From assembly GCA_903879705.1 (NCBI GenBank), contig CAIRMO010000103.1, forward strand, positions 1-48,433: DNA of 48,433 nt, in the 5' to 3' direction. The position numbers and the translations under genes are program-made. The notes below the pieces were generated by a model. That model had not been told where the DNA came from. It ran no database searches and saw nothing but the letters and a program-made list of their open reading frames with translations. The stretch's first letter is position 1. Each line of letters starts with the position of its first letter. The stretch comes from an uncultured Candidatus Competibacteraceae bacterium (lineage in GTDB: Bacteria; Pseudomonadota; Gammaproteobacteria; Competibacterales; Competibacteraceae). Shown piece by piece: positions 9,184-17,762 of the stretch.

Positions 9184-9210
9184 CGTCATTCCCGTGAAAG
9201 CGGGAATGAT
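9184..9210. repeat. Short palindromic repeat (CATTCCCG type)
   Basis: TCATTCCCG-TGAAAG-CGGGAATGA forms a near-perfect hairpin. The same motif forms the left arm of the longer element at 17684-17756. Such CATTCCCGC palindromes are widely dispersed in proteobacterial genomes. Confidence 0.6.
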
Positions 9211-9314
9211 GAACAAGGTGATTTTTGACCTGAAAAAGATAAAACCTATCGGGAAACGGTATAACAACTCTAAACACCCCATAGCGGAAGACGTTGACAA
9301 AGGCGGATCATTGA

Positions 9315-10766
9315 ATGGCTACACTCGGAATGACTACTCTCAATCGTGCGGAAAAAATTTTAGCCGGGTTAATCGGAATCGCGGTGCTGGCTATATTCGC
9401 AACTTTTATGACCTTATCGTTTTTCAACTATCCGGTGGCGGACGATTTTTGTGCGGCCGCCAAGGCCAGAGACCTGGGTTTTTTCAAGGCGCTGGCGTTC
9501 TGGTACCAAAACTGGTCGGGCCGGTACACCCTGCATTCGGTATGGACCGCAGTGATGATGCCGCAGGACATTTTCCAAACCTACCGCATTGCGCCAATGC
9601 TGCTCCTGACCTCGACCTGGCTGAGTTTCAGCTTCCTGATTGCAAGAATCGCCCAAGGCCGTCTCTTAACCCACTGGATTCTGCTGCTCGGTGGAATCAG
9701 CAGCATCCTTTTCATCGCCGGCGTCCCCGATGTGGCCCAGACTTTCTATTGGATGGGCGGCAGCATTACCTACCAACTGGCTAACATTCTTCTGCTCTTG
9801 CTATTGGGATTGCTGGTTTGGCGGGAAACCACCGCACACAACGACCGCCGGCATACCCTGATTTTCTGGCTTTCCAGTCTGCTGGTGATCGCCATCATTG
9901 GCGCCAATGAAATTTCACTATTCCTCACGGTTTCAATTCTATGCTGTGGCGCTCTTTATGCGGTATGGACACGCCGCGATTCCCGCATGTTCTGGATTGT
10001 CTTATTAGTGATTGCTCTTATTGCGGCACTGATCAGCGTGTTAGCCCCCGGCAATTACCAGCGTTATTCAAACAGCATTGGCGAAAATGACTCTACGTTG
10101 CGTCCGCCGATCTGGCTGGCCGTCACGCTCTATTTTCCCTGGGTGAGTTTGCGAATCCTGTACTGGCTCTCCAACCTGGGCATTTGGGCCTCCGGGTTTA
10201 TTCTGCTGGCAGTCACCGTTCAGCCGGCCAGAACGCTGCTGTATCGGGAAGGAAAATTCAGAAAATCCTGGCTGCTCCTGCCGGCGCTCTGGCTGATTCT
10301 GCTGTTCCTGCTGAACGCGATTGGCTTTGTCATCAACCGCTATCCTTTACCGGAGCGGGCCGAAAGCGTGGTTTATCTGCTATTCCTGCTGGGCGGGTCT
10401 CCCGTCCTAATCATTCTGGGGCATTTCCTGATGGGCGACGGTCTTCAGCGCATCGACCGACAGTGGATTGCGCCGGCAGCCGCATTGCTGCTCATCAATC
10501 TGCTGGGAACGCCCAATGTTTTTGAGGCCTATAAGGACAGCTATCGGGGCTATCGCTACCACCAGGAACAGCAGGATCGCATCGCCGCCATTCAGGCTGC
10601 AAAAAAGCGGGGTGAAACTGAAATTGTGGTCGCCAGCCTATCCCACCCGCCCCGGACCCTGTTCGCCACCGATATCGCCACTGACCCCGGCAATTTCCGC
10701 AATGAGTGCCTGAGCGAATATTATCAGGTTCATTCCATCCGCCTGGGCGCTTCCGGCCAACGCTGA
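9315..10766 (+). CDS. Polytopic membrane protein, DUF6056/GtrII-like
   Basis: A 483-residue integral membrane protein with roughly ten to twelve hydrophobic segments, the first being ILAGLIGIAVLAIFATFMTL (about 15-35). A loop carrying PVADDFC and, further on, WSGRYTLHSVWT follows the first segment. This DD..GRY arrangement resembles large membrane proteins annotated DUF6056 and glucosyltransferase GtrII-like, in which acidic residues in the first extracytoplasmic loop are thought to bind a lipid-linked sugar. The C-terminal ~80 residues (from about 405) are soluble. It may start at M1 (9315) or M6 (9330). It is a single gene between repeat-rich DNA and the deacetylase-like gene. The family call is tentative; the membrane nature is clear. 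Confidence 0.72.
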   Translation: MATLGMTTLNRAEKILAGLIGIAVLAIFATFMTLSFFNYPVADDFCAAAKARDLGFFKALAFWYQNWSGRYTLHSVWTAVMMPQDIFQTYRIAPMLLLTSTWLSFSFLIARIAQGRLLTHWILLLGGISSILFIAGVPDVAQTFYWMGGSITYQLANILLLLLLGLLVWRETTAHNDRRHTLIFWLSSLLVIAIIGANEISLFLTVSILCCGALYAVWTRRDSRMFWIVLLVIALIAALISVLAPGNYQRYSNSIGENDSTLRPPIWLAVTLYFPWVSLRILYWLSNLGIWASGFILLAVTVQPARTLLYREGKFRKSWLLLPALWLILLFLLNAIGFVINRYPLPERAESVVYLLFLLGGSPVLIILGHFLMGDGLQRIDRQWIAPAAALLLINLLGTPNVFEAYKDSYRGYRYHQEQQDRIAAIQAAKKRGETEIVVASLSHPPRTLFATDIATDPGNFRNECLSEYYQVHSIRLGASGQR

Positions 10767-10929
10767 ATGGCGGACTACCCGTACCGCTCAAAGACTGACC
10801 CCTGAAAGCGGCCAGAAGCGCCGGATAGCCGATTTTACCCGGCTCGCCCGCCAACCCGGCGATCAATTCGACTATGATGACAGTTCAAGCAAAATCGCCA
10901 ATCCCCCTTAAAGACCGAGGTTGAGAATC

Positions 10930-11889
10930 ATGGCGCGAAGCAGAACGGTGGCCGTTTACGCTGGCGAAGAACTAGGCCGCTACGGGTTTGAGGATCATCC
11001 TTTCGGCGAGGATCGCATCCATGCCTTCTGGGACGAGATGCACATCCGCCAGCTCGACTATCAGGTGCAGATATTCTCTCCCGCCGTGGCCACCGAGGCT
11101 CAGCTCCGGCTGTTCCACACCCCCGACTATGTTGAAAAGGTCAGGATTTTTTCCCAATCCGGCGACGGCCTGCTCGATTACGGCGATACGCCGGCTTACA
11201 AGGGGGTGTTCGAGGATGCGTCGGTGGTGGTCGGCACCGTGATTGACGCGGTCCGCAAGATTATGGGCAACGAAATCCGGCGGGCCTTCGTGCCGATTGC
11301 TGGCCTTCACCACAGTATGCCCGACACCGCTGCGGGGTTCTGCGTCTTTAACGATGTCGGGGTGGCGATCAAACTGATCCAGCAGGAATACGGCCTGGAG
11401 CGCATCGCCTACGTTGACATTGACGCGCATCACGGCGATGGCCTGTTCTATCCGTTTGAATCCGACCCGACCGTGATTTTCGCCGATATCCACGAAGATG
11501 GTCGCTACAACTTTCCGCAAAGCGGTTTTCCGCACGAAGTCGGCAAGGGGCCAGCCAAGGGCCGCAAGCTGAATATCCCGTTGTTGCCGTTGTCTGCGGA
11601 CGACGATTTTATGATGATGTGGGACAAGATTGAGGGTTTCGTGCGCCAGTGGGAACCGCAATTCATCTTTATGAACTGCGGCGCTGACGGTCTGGATGGC
11701 GATCCGCTGGCGCATCTGCACTACACGGCCCGCGCCCATGCCCGCGCCGCGAGGAGTTTGTGCCAAATCGCCGAGGAGTTTGCTGAGGGTCGCATCCTGG
11801 GCGTCGGCGGCGGCGGTTACGATCTGCGCAATGTCGGCAAAGCCTGGGTGGCGGTGATCGACGCCTTCCTCGAAACCCCGATGCGTTGA
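10930..11889 (+). CDS. Histone deacetylase-fold (AcuC/HDAC family) amidohydrolase
   Basis: A 319-residue zinc amidohydrolase of the arginase/deacetylase fold. Bacterial members remove acetyl groups from lysines, polyamines or small molecules; the substrate here cannot be told. Seen in order: HPFGEDR near the N-terminus, GLHHSMPDTAAGFCVFND with the catalytic His pair and the GFC-FND substrate pocket, the zinc-binding VDIDAHHGDG (Asp and His ligands), ADIHEDG, and NCGADGLDGDPLA with the third ligand Asp. GVGGGGYDLRNV near the end contains the catalytic Tyr region. A GAGG lies 9 bp before the ATG at 10930, favouring it over the TTG at 10921. It stands alone, followed by the DUF2062 gene. Confidence 0.93.
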   Translation: MARSRTVAVYAGEELGRYGFEDHPFGEDRIHAFWDEMHIRQLDYQVQIFSPAVATEAQLRLFHTPDYVEKVRIFSQSGDGLLDYGDTPAYKGVFEDASVVVGTVIDAVRKIMGNEIRRAFVPIAGLHHSMPDTAAGFCVFNDVGVAIKLIQQEYGLERIAYVDIDAHHGDGLFYPFESDPTVIFADIHEDGRYNFPQSGFPHEVGKGPAKGRKLNIPLLPLSADDDFMMMWDKIEGFVRQWEPQFIFMNCGADGLDGDPLAHLHYTARAHARAARSLCQIAEEFAEGRILGVGGGGYDLRNVGKAWVAVIDAFLETPMR

Positions 11890-12017
11890 GGTCAATCGTC
11901 CTTCCGTTGCATTCACGAAGGCCGGCTCTAAAGGGCGAGGGGTCCAGTCTCTCTACGCCGTCCCCGGGTTATAATCCCGGCTTCTCATCGCTCCAGCTCC
12001 AGATTGATAAGGCCGCC

Positions 12018-12536
12018 ATGTTTCAGTTTCTGCGTCGCTACTTGCCGAACCCGCACGAATTACGCAAGCATAAAAACCTGCGTTTTCTCGGCGACCGCCT
12101 GCACGACCCTTGGCTCTGGCATTTCAACCGCCGTTCCACAGTGCGCGGGTTGGCGGTGGGCGCGTTTTACGCCTTCGTCCCCTTCCCCTGGCAAATGCTG
12201 CTGGTGGTAGCCACCGCCTTCTGGCTGCGCTTCAATCTGCCGGTGGCGGTCGCAATGGTCTGGATCACCAATCCGTTGACCATTCCGCCTATCGCCTTCG
12301 TCAATTACCGGTTTGGCGCATGGCTGCTGCAAAAACCGGTCGGGGACTGGACGTTTGAACCGTCGCTGGACTGGTTGCTGAAACAAGCCGGCGACATTGG
12401 CTTGCCGCTACTGGTCGGGTCAATGGCGACCGCGGTGGTCGCCGGAGTCGCGACGTTTGCCATTGCCCATCTGTTGTGGCGTTGGCGCATTATCAACCGG
12501 TTCCGCCGCCGGCGCACTTTCGCCAGTGCGGGCTGA
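12018..12536 (+). CDS. DUF2062 family membrane protein
   Basis: A 172-residue protein from the ATG at 12018 (MFQFLRRYLPNPHELRKH). The basic N-terminus is followed by RRSTVRGLAVGAFYAFVPFPWQ and by hydrophobic segments around FPWQMLLVVATAFWL and WITNPLTIPPIAFVNYRFG; the Pro-rich TNPLTIPP motif is diagnostic of DUF2062. A last membrane segment (LVGSMATAVVAGVATFAIAHLLW) precedes a strongly basic C-terminus. Its molecular role is unknown; relatives are inner-membrane proteins, some fused to glycosyltransferase or other domains. An in-frame extension upstream to 11886 overlaps the preceding gene by 4 bp but encodes no recognisable domain. Confidence 0.85.
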   Translation: MFQFLRRYLPNPHELRKHKNLRFLGDRLHDPWLWHFNRRSTVRGLAVGAFYAFVPFPWQMLLVVATAFWLRFNLPVAVAMVWITNPLTIPPIAFVNYRFGAWLLQKPVGDWTFEPSLDWLLKQAGDIGLPLLVGSMATAVVAGVATFAIAHLLWRWRIINRFRRRRTFASAG

Positions 12537-12640
12537 AACGCTGATAAAATCCGGTTTTGTTTCGCCTACTGCTGCCCGTTCCAGCCGGTCCAACCGGCCC
12601 GCTCGCTGCAAAATCCTTCTCAACCCAGGTATCGCTGTGC

Positions 12641-14470
12641 ATGTCCTCTCCTATCGAAGCTTTTGATCAACTTGCGCTGTCTCCCCCGCTGCTTGCCACC
12701 CTCGTCGAACTCGGCTACGAAGCCCCGACGCCGATCCAGGCGGCCACCATCCCCTATCTGCTCGACGGCCACGATGTGCTGGGCCAGGCGCAGACCGGTA
12801 CCGGCAAAACGGCCGCTTTTGCCCTGCCGATTCTGGAAAAGCTGAATCTGGCCGACCGCCAACCGCAGGCGCTGGTGCTGACCCCGACCCGCGAACTGGC
12901 CATCCAGGTTGCGGAAGCCTTCCAGGGCTACGCCCGCCATTTGCCCGGCTTCCACGTCCTGCCGATTTACGGCGGCCAAAGCATGAGCATCCAGCTCCGT
13001 ACCCTGCGCCGCGGAGCGCATGTCGTGGTGGGTACCCCGGGGCGAGTCATGGATCACTTGCGCCGGGAAACCCTGTCCCTGACGGCGCTACGGACCGTGG
13101 TGCTGGATGAGGCCGATGAAATGCTGCGGATGGGCTTCATTGACGACGTGGACTGGATTCTGGAGCAGACCCCGGCGGAAAAGCAGGTCGCGCTGTTCTC
13201 GGCCACCATGCCCGAACCGATCCGCCGGGTCGCGCATCGCCATCTGCGCGATCCCAAAGAGGTGAAGATCAGAACCAGCACCGCCACCGTCTCCACCGTC
13301 CGGCAGCGCTACTGGCGGGTCAGCGGGCTGCACAAGCTCGATGTGCTGACCCGGATTCTGGAAGTGGAGGATGTGGACGCGGTGCTGATCTTTGTCCGCA
13401 CCAAGACCGAGACCACCGAACTGGCTGAACGGCTGGAGGCGCGTGGACACGCTTGCGCGGCGCTGCATGGTGACATGACCCAGGCTTTGCGTGAGAAGAC
13501 CATCGAGCAGTTCAAGGGCGGCGGGCTGGATATTGTGGTCGCCACCGACGTGGCGGCGCGGGGGCTGGACGTGCTGCGGATCAGCCACGTCATTAATTAC
13601 GACATCCCCTATGACACCGAGGCCTATGTTCACCGCATTGGCCGCACCGCACGCGCTGGCCGCACGGGTGACGCCATTTTATTCGTCGCGCCCCGTGAGA
13701 TGCGGATGCTGCGGGCGATTGAAAAAGCCACCCGTCAAACTCTGGAACCGATGCAGCCGCCCACCCGCGCCGCCATCGCCGACCGCCGCCTGACCCAGTT
13801 CAAACAGCAGATCAGCGAGATTCTGGCCGGGCAGCAGGACCTGGATTTTTTCTACCAAGTCATCGGGGAGATCGAACAGGAACAGGAAATCAGCGCCCAC
13901 GATATTGCCGCAGCGTTGACCTGGCTGGCGCAGCGCGACCGGCCGTTTCAGCATGACGAGAAGGCGGATCTGAAAGAACTTGAAGCCGCTCGCCCGGAAC
14001 GGGAACCACGGGATTCACGAGATTCACGAGACTCACGAGACTCACGAGACTCACGGCCGGACGGGCGACGGGAACGGCGGCCGCGTGAATCAGGTCGGGG
14101 TGCCAGCGATCTGGATAAAGTGCGCTACCGGATCGAAGTCGGGCGGGAACACGGCGCAACCCCGCAAAACATCGTCGGCGCGATTGCCAACGAAGCGGGC
14201 ATTGATAGCCAGAACATCGGGCGCATCGAGATTTTCGAGGACTACAGCACCGTCGATTTACCGGACGGAATGCCGGCGGAAATTTTCCAGCACTTGCGCC
14301 GGGTGCGGGTGCGGCAACACCCGATGAATATCAGTCGCCTTGATGGGCAGGAGCCAGCCAGGAAGCGGGCCGGTTCACGGGCGCAACCCGCGACAGGCGA
14401 TAACGACAACCGTCCGGTCGAACGTAAACCCGCCCAGCGGCGTACCCCGAAACCCGCGGATGATCTCTGA
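12641..14470 (+). CDS. deaD: DEAD-box ATP-dependent RNA helicase, DeaD/CsdA-like
   Basis: A 609-residue RNA helicase for ribosome assembly and mRNA remodelling, probably most important in the cold. The Q motif (PTPIQAATIP), Walker A (AQTGTGKT), PTRELA, TPGR, DEAD, SAT, ARGLD and motif VI are in order over about 20-380. Motif VI reads HRIGRTARAGR, with Ala replacing the usual Gly of RTGR. After a helical linker (about 400-450) comes a low-complexity run of Arg-Asp-Ser repeats encoded by a 9-bp tandem repeat. A DbpA-type RNA-binding domain follows (about 487-565: RYRIEVGREHGATPQNIVGAIANEAG..IEIFEDYSTVDLP), then a basic tail. The ATG at 12641 is chosen because the family starts just before the Q motif. 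E. coli DeaD is 629 residues. Confidence 0.93.
   Translation: MSSPIEAFDQLALSPPLLATLVELGYEAPTPIQAATIPYLLDGHDVLGQAQTGTGKTAAFALPILEKLNLADRQPQALVLTPTRELAIQVAEAFQGYARHLPGFHVLPIYGGQSMSIQLRTLRRGAHVVVGTPGRVMDHLRRETLSLTALRTVVLDEADEMLRMGFIDDVDWILEQTPAEKQVALFSATMPEPIRRVAHRHLRDPKEVKIRTSTATVSTVRQRYWRVSGLHKLDVLTRILEVEDVDAVLIFVRTKTETTELAERLEARGHACAALHGDMTQALREKTIEQFKGGGLDIVVATDVAARGLDVLRISHVINYDIPYDTEAYVHRIGRTARAGRTGDAILFVAPREMRMLRAIEKATRQTLEPMQPPTRAAIADRRLTQFKQQISEILAGQQDLDFFYQVIGEIEQEQEISAHDIAAALTWLAQRDRPFQHDEKADLKELEAARPEREPRDSRDSRDSRDSRDSRPDGRRERRPRESGRGASDLDKVRYRIEVGREHGATPQNIVGAIANEAGIDSQNIGRIEIFEDYSTVDLPDGMPAEIFQHLRRVRVRQHPMNISRLDGQEPARKRAGSRAQPATGDNDNRPVERKPAQRRTPKPADDL
14012..14056. repeat. 9-bp tandem repeat in helicase linker, five units
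   Basis: Five units of GA(T/C)TCACGA (two GATTCACGA, then three GACTCACG-A/G) encode consecutive Asp-Ser-Arg triplets in the linker between the helicase core and the DbpA-like domain. Unit gain or loss keeps the frame. Confidence 0.9.
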
Positions 14471-14484
14471 AAGGAGGGGCTATT

Positions 14485-14669
14485 GTGAACCGCAAACTGC
14501 GCTGGATGCTGATGGGACTGAGCAGCGCGACTCCACAACGAGCGAGCAGCCCCGGAGCGACTATCGGCAGATTCAGCCGGCCTCACCGACGCGGGACGAT
14601 TGCGCCGAGCAGGAAAAACTGCGCCGCGAGATCGAGCAATTGCAGCAGATGAAACGAGTCGATGAATAA
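14485..14669 (+). pseudogene. Probable frame-disrupted small lipoprotein/periplasmic protein
   Basis: A strong AAGGAGG (14471-14477) sits 7 bp before a GTG at 14485. Translation gives VNRKLRWMLMGLSSA, a plausible signal-peptide start, then turns into low-quality sequence and stops at 14652. In the other forward frame the DNA from 14535 encodes a sensible ending, TTSEQPRSDYRQIQPASP and then EKLRREIEQLQQMKRVDE, stopping at 14669. The two halves look like one small exported protein whose middle, including any lipobox, has lost bases. The interpretation rests on the ribosome site and the charged helical tail; no named family is recognised. A sequencing error would also explain it. Confidence 0.4.
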
Positions 14670-14693
14670 AGCAAAGCAAAACGGCTCAAGGCC

Positions 14694-15374
14694 ATGAAGC
14701 TGCTGGCGCTGGATACCGCAACTGAAGCCTGCTCGGCGGCAGTCTGGGTAGACGGCGCGGTGCTGGAACGCTATGAATTGGCCCCGCGCCGCCATGCCGC
14801 CCTGATCCTGCCGATGCTTGAAGCGGTATTGGCCGAAGCCGGACTGAGCGTAAAGCAGTTAGACGCTATTGCGGTCGGGCGCGGACCGGGGGCGTTTACC
14901 GGGGTGCGGATCGCCATTGGCATCGCCCAGGGCATTGCCTTTGCCGCTGATCTGCCGGTAGCGCCGATATCTACCTTGGCCGCCTTGGCCTTGGGTGCGG
15001 CGCGTGAGTTTGGGTATTCACACCTCGCGGCGGCGCTGGATGCCCGGATGGGCGAGGTCTATTGGGGCGCGTATGCCGTAACCGGCCATACGGTGGAGCT
15101 GTTGGGCGAGGAGCAGTGTTGCCCGCCGACTGCGGTTGCGGCACCGCCGGGCGACTGGTTCGGAGCCGGCAGCGGCTGGTTGGCCTATCCGGAGGCGCTG
15201 GCGCAACGCTTGGCTACTAAAAACTGGCAGGGCAACCGCTATCCCCGCGCTGGCGATGTCGCCTGGCTGGCGGCGGCTCCAGGGCGGCGCAGCGACTGGG
15301 TCAGCGCTGACCAGGCGCTGCCGGTCTATCTTCGCAACCGGGTAGCGAACCGGCCCGCCGCGCATCCCCGCTGA
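14694..15374 (+). CDS. tsaB: tRNA threonylcarbamoyladenosine biosynthesis protein TsaB
   Basis: A 226-residue protein of the ASKHA fold, partner of TsaD and TsaE in making the t6A modification at position 37 of ANN-decoding tRNAs. It opens with MKLLALDTATEACSAAVW and carries the family motifs RRHAALILPML, GRGPGAFTGVRIAIGIAQG and AALDARMGEVYW. The length matches E. coli TsaB (231). It lacks the metal-binding histidines of TsaD, as expected. Located 24 bp downstream of the broken small gene and co-oriented with the Rsd-like gene. Confidence 0.95.
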   Translation: MKLLALDTATEACSAAVWVDGAVLERYELAPRRHAALILPMLEAVLAEAGLSVKQLDAIAVGRGPGAFTGVRIAIGIAQGIAFAADLPVAPISTLAALALGAAREFGYSHLAAALDARMGEVYWGAYAVTGHTVELLGEEQCCPPTAVAAPPGDWFGAGSGWLAYPEALAQRLATKNWQGNRYPRAGDVAWLAAAPGRRSDWVSADQALPVYLRNRVANRPAAHPR

Positions 15375-15486
15375 ATCCAGTGGTTGGCAATGATCCCGCC
15401 CGGGGTTAGCATGATGGCGTGGTCGGTCATCACCACTGAAAAAATCAAAATAGTGGACATCCGATTCACTACCCGGAGGATACCGC

Positions 15487-15960
15487 ATGAACACCGCCAT
15501 GATTGCTGACGCTGCCCACAGCAAGGCGTTGCCCGATCTGGTCGCCAAACTACTGACCGTGCGCCAGGAAATCCTGGTGCTGTATCAAAAGCTGGCTGCT
15601 TTAAAACCGGCCATGCCCGCTGGTCCGGCCCAACATTTGCTGCAACGGTTTCGGCAAACCCTGATGGATTATCTGGCGCTGGGGCCATTCGAGGTCTATC
15701 AGGCGCTCGAAGATCAACCCGCTGATTCACCCTACTGTCCGGCCCGCGATTTGGCCCGGCGACTTTACGCTCGCATTGCCCGCACCACCCAGGCGGTGCT
15801 GGCCTTCCACGACCGCTACGATGGCGAGTTATCCGACCTGGCGCTGGCGGATTTGAACCAGGAACTGTCCCGCCTGGGCGAGTCGCTGGCGACCCGGATC
15901 GAACTGGAAGATCAGATCGTCGCCGCCGTCCGCAATCACAGCGCCACCCTCGCTGCCTGA
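15487..15960 (+). CDS. rsd: Rsd/AlgQ-family anti-sigma-70 protein
   Basis: A 157-residue all-helical protein. Rsd in E. coli and AlgQ in Pseudomonas bind region 4 of sigma-70 and shift RNA polymerase toward alternative sigma factors. The matching segments are LLTVRQEILVLYQKLAALKP and MDYLALGPFEVYQAL in the first half, and LNQELSRLGESLATRIELED near the end. The latter pattern (L..LGE.L..R..LED) is highly conserved in the family. GGAGG lies 8 bp before the ATG at 15487. E. coli Rsd is 158 residues. The gene stands alone with no evident operon partner. Confidence 0.8.
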   Translation: MNTAMIADAAHSKALPDLVAKLLTVRQEILVLYQKLAALKPAMPAGPAQHLLQRFRQTLMDYLALGPFEVYQALEDQPADSPYCPARDLARRLYARIARTTQAVLAFHDRYDGELSDLALADLNQELSRLGESLATRIELEDQIVAAVRNHSATLAA

Positions 15961-16063
15961 GGCCCGAAGGCCACCGTATCTCCCTTCTCCAGTCAACGAC
16001 CACGACACCAGTCTGTTTGAGCGAGCCTGTTCCGGATCGCTCCAAAGCCAACGGGTTAAAACC

Positions 16064-17479
16064 ATGCCCTATTCCAACGATCCGACGATGCTGCTGGATG
16101 GCATTCGCGCCTTCATCGACCCCGTCCACGTCCGCACCGATCCCGATAGCCGTCTGAATTACGGTCGCGACTGGACCAGGCTATATGCGCCGAATCCGCT
16201 GGCGGTGGTTTTACCCGGCAGCGTTGACCAGGCACAACAACTGGTGCGCTACGCCAACGACTACCGACTGGCGCTGGTTCCCTCTGGTGGCCGGACCGGT
16301 TTGAGTGGCGCGGCTGTAGCTTGTCAGAGCGAGATTGTGGTTTCGCTGGAACGGATGAACCAGATTATCGAGTTCGATCCGGTCGACCGCAGCGTGACTT
16401 GTCAGGCGGGAGTAGTGACCGAGGCGGTGCAAAATTTTGCCCGCGAGCATGATTTGTACTACCCGGTTGATTTCGCGTCACGCGGCTCCAGTCAAATCGG
16501 CGGCAATATCGCTACCAACGCTGGCGGGATTAAGGTTATTCGCTATGGCCTGACCCGCAACTGGGTCACCGGGCTGAAAGTGATTACCGGGCGTGGTGAT
16601 CTGCTGGAGTTGAACCGGGGGCTGATTAAAAACGCCAGCGGTTATGACCTGCGGCATTTATTCATTGGCAGCGAGGGAACGCTGGGCCTGATTGTTGAAG
16701 CAACATTACAATTAACCCGGCCATTACGCGAGCCGGTAGTTATGGTGTTGGGTGTGCCGAATCTGGATAGCATGATGTCGCTCTATCACGTTTTCCGCAA
16801 TAAGCTGGAGTTGAGCGCCTTTGAGTTTTTTTCCGAGCTGGCCTTGCGCCATGTACTAAACAAAGGGCTGCATCGACCCTTTGATGTCGCAACGCCTTAT
16901 TATGTACTTATTGAGTTCGATAACCCGGAACAATGGCATACTGATACGGCGCTGGCGTTGTTCGAGCAATGCGCGGAACAAGGCTGGCTGGCGGATGGCG
17001 TAATCAGTCAAAGCGAGAGCCAGGCTAAAGAATTATGGCGCTTGCGGGAGGACATCAGCGAGTCAATTTCCGAATATCTGCCTTACAAAAATGATCTGGC
17101 GGTGCGGATTTCGCGGGCGCCAGCGTTTTTGGCGGAAGCTGATGCGCTTTTAACTCGGGAATACCCGGATTTCGAGGTATTGTGGTACGGCCATATTGGC
17201 GATGGCAACCTGCATATCAACATTCTCAAACCGGATAAATTAGATCCTGCGGCTTTTATTGCGAAATGCGGAACAGTCAGCGAACATCTGTTCAGCATTT
17301 TACAGCAATATGGTGGCAGTATTTCTGCTGAGCATGGCGTGGGCTTGACGAAAAAACCCTATTTGCAATATACCCGTGACGAGACGGAAATCAGCTATTT
17401 GCGGGCCATTAAACAGGCGTTTGATCCGAATGGAATCATGAACCCAGGCAAGATTTTTGATTCCCATAACGATGCTTAA
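16064..17479 (+). CDS. FAD-binding 2-hydroxyacid dehydrogenase (GlcD / D-2-hydroxyglutarate dehydrogenase type)
   Basis: A 471-residue flavoenzyme of the vanillyl-alcohol-oxidase fold. The FAD-binding domain (about 40-220) shows VVLPGSVDQAQQLVRYAN, VPSGGRTGLSGAAV, the central DFASRGSSQIGGNIATNAGG pyrophosphate loop and GYDLRHLFIGSEGTLGLI. The C-terminal oxidase domain includes YGHIGDGNLHINI, whose histidines and asparagine form the metal/substrate site in D-2-hydroxyglutarate and D-lactate dehydrogenases, and SISAEHGVGLTKK. It oxidises a D-2-hydroxyacid and passes electrons to the respiratory chain; the exact substrate is not decidable. No serA or glcEF neighbour is present. Confidence 0.9.
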   Translation: MPYSNDPTMLLDGIRAFIDPVHVRTDPDSRLNYGRDWTRLYAPNPLAVVLPGSVDQAQQLVRYANDYRLALVPSGGRTGLSGAAVACQSEIVVSLERMNQIIEFDPVDRSVTCQAGVVTEAVQNFAREHDLYYPVDFASRGSSQIGGNIATNAGGIKVIRYGLTRNWVTGLKVITGRGDLLELNRGLIKNASGYDLRHLFIGSEGTLGLIVEATLQLTRPLREPVVMVLGVPNLDSMMSLYHVFRNKLELSAFEFFSELALRHVLNKGLHRPFDVATPYYVLIEFDNPEQWHTDTALALFEQCAEQGWLADGVISQSESQAKELWRLREDISESISEYLPYKNDLAVRISRAPAFLAEADALLTREYPDFEVLWYGHIGDGNLHINILKPDKLDPAAFIAKCGTVSEHLFSILQQYGGSISAEHGVGLTKKPYLQYTRDETEISYLRAIKQAFDPNGIMNPGKIFDSHNDA

Positions 17480-17648
17480 TCCATCCCTCAAATATGGCGG
17501 TCATTTACTGGAATGCCAGCCCCGCCAAGTGCAGGCTGGCGTACAGTTGATCAATACCCTGGAACTGGTGTTGCCGATGAATCTGGATTATCTGACCTGC
17601 GATTTTCAGCGCAACATCGACCAGGATTTGCACGAAGCCGAGAAGTAA
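17472..17648 (+). CDS. Hypothetical small protein, 58 residues
   Basis: Starting at an ATG that overlaps the end of the dehydrogenase gene by 8 bp, this frame encodes MLNPSLKYGGHLLECQPRQV followed by QAGVQLINTLELVLPMNLDY and an acidic end. No family is recognised. Tight overlap with the upstream gene and plausible composition suggest translational coupling, but the open frame is short enough to be chance, and no ribosome site is evident. Confidence 0.3.
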   Translation: MLNPSLKYGGHLLECQPRQVQAGVQLINTLELVLPMNLDYLTCDFQRNIDQDLHEAEK

Positions 17649-17683
17649 GCGCTTCGGACCAATATCGCTTGGACTTTGATTTC

Positions 17684-17756
17684 CGTCATTCCCGCGGATG
17701 CGGGAATCCAGTCAGCCGCTGAAAAACTGGATACCCGCTTTCGCGAGTATGACAAC
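17684..17756. repeat. CATTCCCGC/CTGGAT dispersed palindromic element
   Basis: About 73 bp: CGTCATTCCCGCG..GCGGGAATCCAG on the left and CTGGATACCCGC..TCGCGAGTATGAC on the right. The halves are inverted copies of each other, giving a large hairpin between the converging 17472 and purH genes, where it may also act as a bidirectional terminator. Confidence 0.65.
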
Positions 17757-17762
17757 AGCGCG

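Noticed and set aside
10972-11916. Long (314-codon) open frame antisense to the deacetylase-fold gene
   Set aside because: The sense protein has all family motifs; the antisense frame is a by-product of GC-rich codon use and has no recognisable domain.
13980-14327. Open frame with His-Glu-Thr tandem repeats (HETHETH)
   Set aside because: It is the out-of-frame reading of the 9-bp repeat inside the helicase gene.
15326-16129. 267-codon leftward open frame across the Rsd-like gene
   Set aside because: The rightward frame has an excellent ribosome site and Rsd motifs; the antisense frame is Arg/Pro/Gly-rich noise.
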